From an uncultured Lachnoclostridium sp. (GTDB taxonomy: Bacteria > Bacillota > Clostridia > Lachnospirales > Lachnospiraceae): a stretch of DNA of 64,000 nt. The position numbers and the translations under genes were made by a program. Below are positions 50,167-57,709 of the stretch, piece after piece. The DNA lies in assembly GCA_948330435.1 (NCBI GenBank), contig CAOJBY010000018.1:1-64000 (forward strand), in the 5' to 3' direction. The notes under the pieces are model-generated. The model did not search any database, was not told the DNA's origin, and was given only the letters and a program-made list of their open reading frames with translations. Within the stretch, counting starts at the first letter, position 1, and each line of letters starts with the position of its first letter.

Positions 50167-50740
50167 CATGAAGTCCTATCAGAAAAAGATCAAGCATGAA
50201 ATGGATGATGGGCGCTATCAACACACTTTGGGCGTCATGTATACTTGTGCAGCACTTGCAATGCGCTATGAATATGATATTCAAAAAGCGGAGCTGGCCG
50301 GCCTGCTTCATGACTGTGCCAAATGTATTCCCAACGGGAAGAAACTCAAACTCTGTGAAAAGCATAATATTCAGATGACAGAAACTGAGAGGAGGAATCC
50401 TTTCCTGCTTCATGCAAAGCTGGGGGCTTTCCTTGCTATGGAACAATATGGTGTGAACGATAAAGAAATTATCAGTGCAATCTTAAATCATACAACCGGG
50501 AAACCCAATATGTCCTTACTTGATAAGATTGTCTATGTTGCTGATTATATTGAACCCCGCCGCAGCAAAGCGGAGAATCTGCCGGAGGTTCGAAAGATGG
50601 CTTTTGTAGATTTGGATCAGACTTTATATAAGATTCTTTCTGATACGTTAAAATATTTGGACAAAGGTTCTGGTGAAATTGACAATATGACAATAAAGGC
50701 CTATGAATATTATCGGGCAAAACAGGAGGAAAAAATATGA
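50153..50740 (+). CDS. yqeK: HD-domain Ap4A hydrolase YqeK
   Basis: 195 residues. HTLGVMYTCAALAMRYEYD and the HD motif ELAGLLHDCAKCIPN near residues 44-58, HAKLGAFLAMEQYGV, and ILNHTTGKPNMSLLDKIVYVADYIEPRR near 108-135 define YqeK, which splits Ap4A symmetrically. It overlaps nadD by 14 bases and rsfS by four. Confidence 0.94.
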   Translation: MKHYDMKSYQKKIKHEMDDGRYQHTLGVMYTCAALAMRYEYDIQKAELAGLLHDCAKCIPNGKKLKLCEKHNIQMTETERRNPFLLHAKLGAFLAMEQYGVNDKEIISAILNHTTGKPNMSLLDKIVYVADYIEPRRSKAENLPEVRKMAFVDLDQTLYKILSDTLKYLDKGSGEIDNMTIKAYEYYRAKQEEKI

Positions 50741-51105
50741 CTTTAAAACAATCAAAAGAGATGGCTCGAAAGGCTTTTAAGGCGTTGGATGATAAAAAGG
50801 CAAAGGATGTACGCATCCTGGATATTTCTTCTGTCAGTGTATTAGCAGACTATTTTCTGATTGCAAGTGGAGCGAATAAAAACCAGGTGCAGGCAATGGT
50901 AGACAACGTAGAAGAAGAACTCCATAAAGCTGGATTTACACCGAAACAGATTGAGGGCTATCAGACAGCAAATTGGGTACTTTTGGATTACGGTGATATT
51001 ATTATACACGTATTTGATGAAGAAAACCGTCTTTTCTATGATTTGGAGCGTATTTGGAGGGATGGTACTTTGATTCAGGCAGAGGATTTGAATTCGGAAA
51101 TATAG
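50737..51105 (+). CDS. rsfS: Ribosome silencing factor RsfS
   Basis: 122 residues. KAKDVRILDISSVSVLADYFLIASGANKNQVQAMVDNVEEEL and GYQTANWVLLDYGDIIIHVFDEENRLFYDLERIW are the RsfS signature. It binds L14 and blocks subunit joining when nutrients are low. AGGAGG lies before the ATG. It ends the nadD-yqeK-rsfS operon. Confidence 0.95.
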   Translation: MTLKQSKEMARKAFKALDDKKAKDVRILDISSVSVLADYFLIASGANKNQVQAMVDNVEEELHKAGFTPKQIEGYQTANWVLLDYGDIIIHVFDEENRLFYDLERIWRDGTLIQAEDLNSEI

Positions 51106-51145
51106 ATGACTGCAAAGGAATTTTGACTTAAAGGAGATGCTACAA

Positions 51146-51832
51146 ATGATTTTAACGGGAGCAGTAGTAAATGCTCTGACCGTATTTGCGGGAAGTGCGT
51201 TGGGACTTCTTTTGAAAAAAGGGCTGCCGGAGCGTATGGGTGATTCAATTATGAAAGGACTTTCTCTTTGCGTTATCTATATTGGTATCAGCGGGGCCTT
51301 TGAAGGGGAGAATGTGCTGACTGCCATCGTGGCTATGGCAGTGGGAACGGTAATCGGAGAACTTCTGGATCTCAATGTTCGGATGGAAAATCTGGGACAA
51401 TGGCTTCAAAATCGATTTCAATCCAAAAATAATAAAGTGTCTGTGGCGGAGGGATTCGTTACCAGTAGTCTCTTATTCTGTACAGGAGCCATGACCATCG
51501 TAGGTTCACTGCAAAGCGGATTATCTCTGGATCACAGTACACTGTTTGCAAAATCTCTTATTGACGGAATTGCGGCGGTTGTATTGGCATCCAGCCTGGG
51601 ATTTGGTGTTCTCTTTTCAGGCATACTTTGCCTTGTTTATGAAGGAGGACTGGCATTGTGTGCCCAGTTTATCGGCCCCTTTTTGACAGAATCTGTAATC
51701 AATGAAATGACTTGTGTAGGCTCTCTTTTGATTGTGGGTATAGGCATCAATATGCTGTTTAAAAATAAAATCTGCGTTATGAATTCCGTACCTGCAGTAT
51801 TTCTGCCGATTCTTTTGTGCCGATTTATGTAA
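51146..51832 (+). CDS. DUF554 membrane protein (YdfK/YqgA-like)
   Basis: About 228 residues with about six membrane spans. GAVVNALTVFAGSALGLLLKKGLPERM at the start, MAVGTVIGELLDL and FCTGAMTIVGSLQSGLSLDHSTLFAKSLIDGIAAVVLASSLGFGVLFS define DUF554. Function is unknown, possibly transport. ATG 51146 is nine bases after AAAGGAG. Confidence 0.88.
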   Translation: MILTGAVVNALTVFAGSALGLLLKKGLPERMGDSIMKGLSLCVIYIGISGAFEGENVLTAIVAMAVGTVIGELLDLNVRMENLGQWLQNRFQSKNNKVSVAEGFVTSSLLFCTGAMTIVGSLQSGLSLDHSTLFAKSLIDGIAAVVLASSLGFGVLFSGILCLVYEGGLALCAQFIGPFLTESVINEMTCVGSLLIVGIGINMLFKNKICVMNSVPAVFLPILLCRFM

Positions 51833-51871
51833 GTCCCATATTTTACAAAATCTTTTGGAGGCAAATATACA

Positions 51872-52495
51872 ATGGGAAGAATTATCAGTATTAATCAGAC
51901 AACGAAAAATCGCTTTTTAAATATGTATGATCTTGAAGTGGAAGATAAAAATGGCGGACGGCATTCCTATCATGTGGCATCAAGGGCACGGAAAAAAGAT
52001 GAATTGAAACTTTCCACCAAAAAGAACAAGCCGGACGGTGTCATCATCTATGCTCTATATGGTGAACTCCAGGATCGAGTAGTATTGATTCGTCAATATC
52101 GTTATAGTATCGGAACCTATATCTATGAATTTCCGGCCGGGCTGATTGATGAAGGGGAAGATTTTCATATAGCCGGAATTCGGGAACTTAGAGAGGAAAC
52201 GGGCCTTACCTTTCATCCCATAGAGGTTGATTCCATTTATTCAAAACCATATTTTACTACTATCGGAATGACAGATGAGTCCTGTGCTGCTGTGTATGGC
52301 AGAGCTGATGGGAATGTTTCGAGTAAGGGACAGGAGGACACGGAAGAAATTGAAGTTATTTTGGCAGATCGGAAAGAGGTTTTACGAATTCTACAGGAAG
52401 AAAATGTTTCACTAATGTGTGCTTATATGATGATGCATTTTTTACATGCGGATCCCCAAAAGCCTTTTGCTTTTTTAGAGAGTCCAAAAGCATAA
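51872..52495 (+). CDS. NUDIX hydrolase, ADP-ribose pyrophosphatase-like
   Basis: 207 residues. The Nudix box is GLIDEGEDFHIAGIRELREETGL near residues 90-112, and the YIYEFPAGLIDEG context and VVLIRQYRYSIG strand are typical of ADP-ribose or sugar-nucleotide pyrophosphatases. It has a TTGGAGG RBS and is followed by a strong terminator. Confidence 0.9.
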   Translation: MGRIISINQTTKNRFLNMYDLEVEDKNGGRHSYHVASRARKKDELKLSTKKNKPDGVIIYALYGELQDRVVLIRQYRYSIGTYIYEFPAGLIDEGEDFHIAGIRELREETGLTFHPIEVDSIYSKPYFTTIGMTDESCAAVYGRADGNVSSKGQEDTEEIEVILADRKEVLRILQEENVSLMCAYMMMHFLHADPQKPFAFLESPKA

Positions 52496-52519
52496 TGGTG
52501 CATTTTAGATATAAATTGT

Positions 52520-52548
52520 AAAATGGCAGGTTTTCGGCCTGCCATTTT
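52520..52548. terminator. Bidirectional terminator between the NUDIX gene and lexA
   Basis: AAAATGGCAGG at 52520-52530 pairs perfectly with CCTGCCATTTT at 52538-52548 around a 7-base loop, with A and T runs on both sides. It serves the two converging genes. Confidence 0.8.
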
Positions 52549-52566
52549 GTATTATAAAACTACATT

Positions 52567-53184
52567 TTACCGGAAAAAGCGAACAACTCCGAACACCTTA
52601 CCAAGAATCTGGCAATTGGTAACAATAATTGGATCCATGGTGTCATTCTCTGGCTGCAAACGAATATGATCTGCTTCCTGATAGAATGTTTTTACTGTGG
52701 CAGAATCCTCCACCAGTGCAACAACCATATCTCCATTGCATGCCGTCTGACGCTGTTCTACCAAAATGGTATCCCCATCAAAAATTCCTGCATTGATCAT
52801 GGATTCGCCGCATACTTTCAACATAAAACACTGTTCGTTGGGCATAAACTCCATCGGAATCGGGAAGTAGGACTCCACATTCTCAACAGCTAAAATAGGC
52901 TGTCCGGCAGCTACTCGTCCTATAATTGGGACATTAACAACTTCTCTGCGTACCAGATTAAAATTATCATCAATAATCTCGATAGCACGGGGCTTCGTGG
53001 GATCACGACGAATATAGCCATTCTTCTCCAAAGTTTCCAGGTGAGAATGTACGGAAGAAGTTGACTTTAAATCCACGGCTTCACAAATATCCCGCACTGA
53101 GGGGGGATAGCCCTTATTCAAAATCTGCGACTTGATATATTCCAAAATCTCCGTTTGCTTTTTTGTAATCTTTCCATAGGGCAT
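52567..53184 (-). CDS. lexA: LexA repressor
   Basis: 205 residues. The N-terminal winged helix (ILEYIKSQILNKGYPPSVRDICEAVDLKSTSSVHSHLETLEKNGYIRRD) is followed by the self-cleavage bond Ala93-Gly94 in RVAAGQ, the catalytic Ser128 in CGESM and Lys165 in ATVKTFY. It represses SOS genes until RecA filaments trigger autocleavage. AAGGAGG precedes the ATG. A LexA box lies about 62 bases upstream of the start. Confidence 0.97.
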   Translation of the reverse strand: MPYGKITKKQTEILEYIKSQILNKGYPPSVRDICEAVDLKSTSSVHSHLETLEKNGYIRRDPTKPRAIEIIDDNFNLVRREVVNVPIIGRVAAGQPILAVENVESYFPIPMEFMPNEQCFMLKVCGESMINAGIFDGDTILVEQRQTACNGDMVVALVEDSATVKTFYQEADHIRLQPENDTMDPIIVTNCQILGKVFGVVRFFR

Positions 53185-53245
53185 AGATGCGTTCCTCCTT
53201 ACACATGTTGATGTTGGGATTGCTCCATAAAACTAGATATAGTAT

Positions 53246-53257
53246 AACATATGTTCG
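53246..53257 (-). promoter_or_regulatory. LexA box upstream of lexA
   Basis: On the minus strand CGAACATATGTT reads as a near-perfect Gram-positive SOS box (CGAACNNNNGTTCG) at 53246-53257. It lies 62 bases before lexA and points to autoregulation. It is also about 66 bases from the -10 of the divergent DUF3048 gene, so it could affect both. Confidence 0.7.
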
Positions 53258-53322
53258 AATAAAAAGCAAACAAATGTTTTGATATGATATTAAAAAATTA
53301 TCTAGTAAACTTTAATAAAATG

Positions 53323-53331
53323 TGATATAAT
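53323..53331 (+). promoter_or_regulatory. Extended -10 promoter of the second DUF3048 gene
   Basis: TGATATAAT at 53323-53331 is an extended -10 box. No good -35 is needed for this type. It lies 56 bases before ATG 53388. Confidence 0.45.
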
Positions 53332-53387
53332 TGTTACGAATTTTAAGAATTTATCACACAACAGGAAAAAAGAAAGGAAATCTACTT

Positions 53388-54503
53388 ATGAGGAAACGAT
53401 TATTGTGGATACTGCTGGCATTGACAGTAGGAATCTGCACAACAGGATGTGGAAAGAAAGATGCAGAAGAAGCTTCTGCTCCCGCAGAGGAAGAATTTTC
53501 TACAGAAGATGAGATTATAGCAGAAGAGCCGGAAGAGGAGCCAGAGGAAGAAGAACCGGAGGTTGCTCCGGAAGGCATGTACCGCAGTGAACTTACCAAT
53601 GAATGGATAAGTGAAGATTTAAAGGAACAGCGGCCAATTGCGGTTATGGTAGATAATGAGAAGACGGCTTTACCTCATTATGGTTTGACTCAGGCTGATG
53701 TCATTTATGAAATGATGAACAGTACACTTAATGATCAGATTACACGTTTTATGGTTCTGATTAAGGACTATGACAGCATTGATCAGATTGGCAGTGTTCG
53801 TAGTGTCCGTCCTACAAACTTGATGATTGCCCCGGAATGGAATGCAATTGTTTGCCATGATGGCGGACCTTTCTATATCAATACCTATTTGGAAAATGCA
53901 TATGTAGATCATTTCAGTGGAACTTTTTCCCGTGTAAATAATGGAAAGCCCAGAGAATTTACGGAATACATTCTTCCGGGAGACATGGACAAGAATTTCC
54001 AAAACACAAAAGTGGACAGAGAATACAATGAATACAAACCCATCGAACCGCACTTCAAATTCGTCTCCGAGAAGAAACCGGTAAATATGGAAGAGAAGGC
54101 TGGCTGCGTTGACTGTACTTTAGTGGATCTGCCTTTTGGTCACAATGGTTCTCAATTGGACTATGATGAAGCTTCCGGAACTTATTTATATTCCGAATAT
54201 GGAAGTGCCCATAAAGATCCTGGTAATGGCAATCAGCAATTGGCTTTCAAAAATGTGATTCTTCAAAAAATGACTTTTAGTCAGTTGGACGCTCATGGAT
54301 ATTTGGTTTGGAATTGCCTGGGAGCCGGTGAGGGATACTATATTACAGATGGGAAAGCAATACCCATTAGCTGGGTAAAGGATTCTGAGCAGGGACGTAC
54401 CGTATATCGTGATACAATGGGAGATGAGATTCAGGTTAATACGGGAAAAACTTATATTGGCTTTGTGGCAGATACCCGTTGGAATGAATTAGTAGTTCAA
54501 TAA
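53388..54503 (+). CDS. DUF3048 lipoprotein, second paralogue
   Basis: 371 residues from ATG 53388. The lipoprotein signal ends GICTTGC with Cys at 21. A very acidic linker (residues about 25-60, mostly Glu) leads into the DUF3048 core: QRPIAVMVDNEKTALPHYGLTQADVIYEMMN, IGSVRSVRPTNLMIAPEWNAIVCHDGGPFY. It shares this plan with the product at 11894-13024 and is of unknown function at the cell surface. AAAGGAAA precedes the start. It is the only + strand gene between lexA and the XerS-like gene. Confidence 0.88.
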   Translation: MRKRLLWILLALTVGICTTGCGKKDAEEASAPAEEEFSTEDEIIAEEPEEEPEEEEPEVAPEGMYRSELTNEWISEDLKEQRPIAVMVDNEKTALPHYGLTQADVIYEMMNSTLNDQITRFMVLIKDYDSIDQIGSVRSVRPTNLMIAPEWNAIVCHDGGPFYINTYLENAYVDHFSGTFSRVNNGKPREFTEYILPGDMDKNFQNTKVDREYNEYKPIEPHFKFVSEKKPVNMEEKAGCVDCTLVDLPFGHNGSQLDYDEASGTYLYSEYGSAHKDPGNGNQQLAFKNVILQKMTFSQLDAHGYLVWNCLGAGEGYYITDGKAIPISWVKDSEQGRTVYRDTMGDEIQVNTGKTYIGFVADTRWNELVVQ

Positions 54504-54523
54504 TTATAAGTTAAATACACTGA

Positions 54524-54559
54524 AAAAAGAGGTGCCTTACTTTTTCGGCACCTCTTTTT
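54524..54559. terminator. Strong bidirectional terminator
   Basis: AAAAAGAGGTGCC at 54524-54536 pairs perfectly with GGCACCTCTTTTT at 54547-54559. It lies between the converging DUF3048 and recombinase genes. Confidence 0.88.
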
Positions 54560-54578
54560 GAGTGTTTCACAAGCAAAT

Positions 54579-55649
54579 CTAATCTTCCCGAAGCTTCACT
54601 GCTTTTGCAGCCATGCGACGGCGGTTTTCATCCTGGGCTGCATAATGTTTACGTGTGGTATTGACATCCTTATGGCCCAGAACATCTGCAACCAGATAAA
54701 TATCCCCGGTTTCCTGATATAGTGTTGTTCCATAGGTACTGCGAAGCTTATGAGGAGTGATTTTCTTTAATGGTGTTACATATCTGGCATACTTCTTTAC
54801 CAAATTTTCTACAGCCCCTACACCGATGCGACGTCTTTGAGTAGAATAGAAGAGTGCCTGCTCATGTCCTTCCTGTGGAATCACTCTTTTACGGCTTCCG
54901 TTCATGTAATTTTTCAGGGCCTGGGCTACCTCTTCCCCAAAATACACGATCATTTCAGAACCACCTTTTCGGACTACCTTAATGCCATTGTTATTAAAAT
55001 CCACATCATTTATGTCCAGGCCTACACACTCAGATACACGGATTCCAGTTCCTAATAAAAGTGTGACAATTGCCAGATCCCGTTCCTTTGTCTTTTCATA
55101 ATAAACTTTTTTCTGCCCGGTCAGATCATCTCCTCCATGCTCAATAAAATCTAATAGACGGGCGGTTTCATCCACATCCAGGCGAATGATTGCTTTTTCG
55201 TGAAGCTTCGGCATATCAACCAACATGGCGGGATTACTTTCAATCATCTCCCGACGGTAGAAATATCCATAAAAACTCCGCAGGGCAGACATTTTTCGCT
55301 TTAATCCCAGTTCACCATTGGTAATATCAACCGTATCAAATGTCTCATCTTTTCTCTGATACAGCTTTAAATATTCCTGATATTCTTCCAGATCTACAGC
55401 CTCAAGCTTATCCAGATCACTTACTTTAAAATCAGTAGTTTCATAATTTTTATAATGTGGATTTTCATCAATCAAAAATCGAAAAAACAACCGGATATCA
55501 TAGGCATAGGAAATTCTGGTTCTTGTAGAGGTAGTTGGTTCAATGGCACGAAAATAATCCTTTGCAAATGAAGGAAGGGTTTTTAAAACTTCCCGGAGTT
55601 TGCGAATATTCTCCATGTCGTTTTGTTCGTGATAGGTTCTGTATTCCAT
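54579..55649 (-). CDS. XerS-like single-chain tyrosine recombinase
   Basis: 356 residues. The core-binding part (FAKDYFRAIEPTTSTRTRISYAYDIRLFFRFLI near residues 28-60) and the catalytic part are complete: GTGIRVSECVGLDINDVDF (first Arg) near 197-215, VVRKGGS (Lys), ITPHKLRSTYGTTLY (His-x-x-Arg) and LGHKDVNTTRKHY (His and Tyr). Length and the RKNKERDLAI-like stretch (here EKTKERDLAIVTLLLG) resemble streptococcal XerS, which alone resolves chromosome dimers at an adjacent dif site. It could also be a phage or integron-like integrase, but no mobile genes surround it. It has a GAAAGGAAG RBS and a consensus promoter 120 bases upstream. Confidence 0.82.
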   Translation of the reverse strand: MEYRTYHEQNDMENIRKLREVLKTLPSFAKDYFRAIEPTTSTRTRISYAYDIRLFFRFLIDENPHYKNYETTDFKVSDLDKLEAVDLEEYQEYLKLYQRKDETFDTVDITNGELGLKRKMSALRSFYGYFYRREMIESNPAMLVDMPKLHEKAIIRLDVDETARLLDFIEHGGDDLTGQKKVYYEKTKERDLAIVTLLLGTGIRVSECVGLDINDVDFNNNGIKVVRKGGSEMIVYFGEEVAQALKNYMNGSRKRVIPQEGHEQALFYSTQRRRIGVGAVENLVKKYARYVTPLKKITPHKLRSTYGTTLYQETGDIYLVADVLGHKDVNTTRKHYAAQDENRRRMAAKAVKLRED

Positions 55650-55667
55650 GTCAATTCTTCCTTTCTA

Positions 55668-55705
55668 TTTACATAATATAATTATGTAAATTTATATTAT
55701 GTAAA
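55668..55705. promoter_or_regulatory. dif-like palindromic site in the leader of the XerS-like gene
   Basis: TTTACATAAT and ATTATGTAAA form a perfect palindrome at 55668-55690 around ATA, and TTTATATTATGTAAA follows at 55691-55705, giving three TTATGTAAA-type arms. TTATGTAAA is the XerD-side arm of Bacillus dif, and TATATTATGTAAA also matches its centre. The site ends 19 bases from the recombinase start codon. It may be a recombination site or an autoregulatory operator. Confidence 0.5.
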
Positions 55706-55729
55706 GGTGATTTATATATAAGTCCGTTT

Positions 55730-55763
55730 ATCTATGCGAAAAACCTGTGTTTGTCGCATAGAT
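55730..55763 (-). promoter_or_regulatory. 9-bp inverted repeat at the 5' end of the recombinase mRNA
   Basis: ATCTATGCG at 55730-55738 mirrors CGCATAGAT at 55755-55763 across 16 bases. It starts just downstream of the recombinase -10, so it would form the first hairpin of the transcript or a repressor site. Confidence 0.5.
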
Positions 55764-55765
55764 CT

Positions 55766-55794
55766 ATTATACACTACTCGGGGGCATCCGTCAA
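55766..55794 (-). promoter_or_regulatory. Promoter of the XerS-like gene
   Basis: On the minus strand TTGACG (55794-55789) and TATAAT (55771-55766) are separated by 17 bases. This gives a leader of about 110 bases that contains the hairpin and the dif-like palindrome. Confidence 0.7.
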
Positions 55795-55804
55795 GGAACG
55801 TTCA

Positions 55805-55863
55805 AAAACCGCTTTGAGATTGAACTTGACGCAATATGCAACAAGTATTCACAAAGCGGTTTT
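55805..55863 (-). terminator. Long-stem terminator downstream of the LysM gene
   Basis: AAAACCGCTTTG at 55805-55816 pairs perfectly with CAAAGCGGTTTT at 55852-55863. On the minus strand the stem ends in a T run. The 35-base loop is unusually long and has internal complementarity, so a small RNA is possible. Confidence 0.6.
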
Positions 55864-55895
55864 CATAAAAATCTCCAGGCAATTGAGAGATATTG

Positions 55896-56213
55896 TCAAA
55901 GTTTGTATTCTGTAGAGTAATAAGGCATAATCAAATTCTGACCAGAAATGATCTTTCCATTTCGAATAGAATTTAACTGGCTGACTTCCTGAATATAAGC
56001 TTCCTTGGATTTATAATGTTCCAAATATTCATCAGCCAGATCCCATAAAGTATCTCCAGGCTGAATCTCAATGTTGGTATAATATTTATAGTAAGTAACA
56101 TCCTCTTTCTTATCCTTTGCTTTTGATAAAAAGCCCCCGAATGTAATTGTTAAAAGGATAATCAAACAAAGAGTTAGACCAACTCCAAATACAATTTTTC
56201 TTCTCTCGTACAT
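55896..56213 (-). CDS. Small LysM membrane protein, YneA/SosA-like division inhibitor candidate
   Basis: 105 residues from ATG 56213. One membrane span near residues 8-28 (VFGVGLTLCLIILLTITFGGF) is followed by a LysM domain: YTNIEIQPGDTLWDLADEYL near 43-62, then LNSIRNGKIISGQNLIMPY. This is the layout of YneA in Bacillus, which blocks division during the SOS response. The start has GGGAGGG seven bases upstream. The upstream in-frame extension to 56294 spans the -10 region and is not coding. LexA-box-like sites crowd the promoter. lexA is 3 kb away rather than divergent. The division role is inferred. Confidence 0.78.
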   Translation of the reverse strand: MYERRKIVFGVGLTLCLIILLTITFGGFLSKAKDKKEDVTYYKYYTNIEIQPGDTLWDLADEYLEHYKSKEAYIQEVSQLNSIRNGKIISGQNLIMPYYSTEYKL

Positions 56214-56239
56214 ACGCCACAACCCTCCCAAAAAGAAAT

Positions 56240-56340
56240 CGAACATATTTTCCAAACAATCGTTCTGCATATTGTTATTATACATACAGAACAATTGTTT
56301 GTCAATACATATGTTCGAAAAATGTTCGACCTTTTGTTCG
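56240..56340 (-). promoter_or_regulatory. Consensus promoter with a cluster of LexA-box-like elements
   Basis: On the minus strand TTGACA (56305-56300) and TATAAT (56282-56277) are 17 bases apart. Around them are several CGAAC-N4-GTTCG-like elements: CGAACAAAAGGTCG (56340-56327, one mismatch), CGAACATATGTAT overlapping the -35, AAACAATTGTTCT between the boxes, and two more downstream with two mismatches. This suggests tight, cooperative LexA repression of the LysM gene. Confidence 0.72.
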
Positions 56341-56355
56341 GGTTTTACAACTGGC

Positions 56356-56715
56356 TTAATCCAACTGTTTTATACAGTCAATGGTGGCCTGATAATCTTC
56401 CTTAACTTTCTCCAGTGCAGGCTCTAAGTCCTCGCCGTACTCCTCTCTGTTCCGCAACAATTCCGCAAGGATGTTTGAGGATTCATAGAGCCGGTCTAAG
56501 GAGAGATTCTGACAGATTCCCTTTATTGTATGAGCTGCCCGGAATGCTTCCGGCATATTACGAGTTTCCATAGAGGTACAAAGCAGATCATAGCTGGAAT
56601 CATTGAGAACGCGAAGCACAAACTTCTTAATTCGTTCCTCGGTTCTCAAACGTCCTTCTACATCCGCATAATTTCCGCCCATAGCATCATAGCATTCTCT
56701 TATTGTCATTTGCAT
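56356..56715 (-). CDS. Stand-alone Hpt (histidine phosphotransfer) domain protein
   Basis: 119 residues. The Hpt motif AAHTIKGICQNLSLDRLYESSNILAELLR near residues 60-88 holds the phospho-accepting His. The rest is helical. It would relay phosphate between a hybrid histidine kinase and a response regulator, neither of which is in the window. AAAGG lies six bases before the start. It ends about 16 bases before the SOS promoter of the LysM gene. Confidence 0.82.
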   Translation of the reverse strand: MQMTIRECYDAMGGNYADVEGRLRTEERIKKFVLRVLNDSSYDLLCTSMETRNMPEAFRAAHTIKGICQNLSLDRLYESSNILAELLRNREEYGEDLEPALEKVKEDYQATIDCIKQLD

Positions 56716-56806
56716 ACCATCCTTTCAATTACTCCTTTTTATAATTTATCATAATTAAAGGGGTTATTCAAGAATATAATTATTTTTGCTTGCAAGCTTT
56801 CTTCTC

Positions 56807-56820
56807 ACATGATATCATGT
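56807..56820. promoter_or_regulatory. Perfect 14-bp palindrome upstream of ttcA
   Basis: ACATGATATCATGT at 56807-56820 is a perfect palindrome just before the GGAGGAGG of the next gene. It could be an operator. The alternative ATG at 56817 would lie inside it. Confidence 0.4.
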
Positions 56821-56840
56821 CGGAGGAGGAAAGCGTTATT

Positions 56841-57605
56841 ATGAAACTGCAACAACTTTTAAGTTATACACGCAGAGCCGTGGACGATTACCATATGATT
56901 CAGGAGGGAGACAAGATTGCTGTGGGAATCTCCGGAGGAAAGGACAGCCTTACCATGCTCCATGCTCTCCATGGTTTAAAACGCTTCTATCCAGCCCATT
57001 TCGAGATAGAAGCCATTACAGTAGATTTGGGCTTTCCAAACTTTGATTTAAGCGGCATACGGGCTTTATGTGAGGACATGGAGGTCCATTATACGATAGT
57101 TCCCACAGATATCTATGACATTATCTTTCATGTCCGCAAGGAAAGTAATCCATGTGCCCTCTGTGCCAAAATGCGAAAAGGTGCATTGAATCAAGCAATT
57201 AAAGAAACTGGCTGCAATAAGGTTGCTTATGCTCATCATAAAGATGACGTGGTGGAGACTATGCTTCTCTCTCTGATTTTTGAGGGTCGTTTTCATTCCT
57301 TTGCTCCCGTCACCTATCTTGATCGTATGGATCTGACTGTTATTCGTCCCCTTATGTATGTAAGTGAGGCGGATGTCATAGGATTTCAGCATAAATACGA
57401 TCTGCCGGTCTGCAAAAGCCCATGCCCTGCGGACGGACATACCAAACGGGAATATGCCAAGGAGCTGCTTCATGGGCTGAATCAGGAACACCCTGGAACC
57501 CAGGAGCGTATGTTTCGTGCCATTCTGGATGGTATTTACAAGCCATATGAATCATTGGAATATGTTCAGTCATTATCAGATATTAAAAAAGATTCTGCAA
57601 GCTAA
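56841..57605 (+). CDS. TtcA-family tRNA 2-thiolation ATPase
   Basis: About 254 residues. The PP-loop SGGKDSLTMLHAL near residues 33-45, CALCAKMRKGALNQ near 101-114 and the late CKSPCPADGHTKR near 190-202 (third and later cysteines) match the TtcA family, which thiolates cytidine 32 of some tRNAs using an iron-sulfur cluster. Other members act on other substrates, so the target is likely but not certain. ATG 56841 is preferred, and the frame is open upstream to 56790. Confidence 0.85.
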   Translation: MKLQQLLSYTRRAVDDYHMIQEGDKIAVGISGGKDSLTMLHALHGLKRFYPAHFEIEAITVDLGFPNFDLSGIRALCEDMEVHYTIVPTDIYDIIFHVRKESNPCALCAKMRKGALNQAIKETGCNKVAYAHHKDDVVETMLLSLIFEGRFHSFAPVTYLDRMDLTVIRPLMYVSEADVIGFQHKYDLPVCKSPCPADGHTKREYAKELLHGLNQEHPGTQERMFRAILDGIYKPYESLEYVQSLSDIKKDSAS

Positions 57606-57672
57606 AATCAGGGAGCTATGGATAAACGCCTAAAGACTAAGGCCTTATTTCTCCATAACTCCCTGATTTTAG
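57602..57672. terminator. Long bidirectional terminator between ttcA and carB
   Basis: The arms 57602-57622 and 57652-57672 pair over about 20 bp with one mismatch (CTAAAATCAGGGAG with CTCCCTGATTTTAG, then TATGGA with TCCATA). T runs lie at both outer ends. The 29-base loop is long. Confidence 0.75.
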
Positions 57673-57709
57673 TTTACTACAATAATTATGCAATTACAGC
57701 ATGGATATC

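Noticed and set aside
54579..55649. Recombinase as the integrase of a second mobile element
   Set aside because: No excisionase, phage or conjugation genes and no flanking repeats are seen around it, and its length fits XerS-like housekeeping recombinases.
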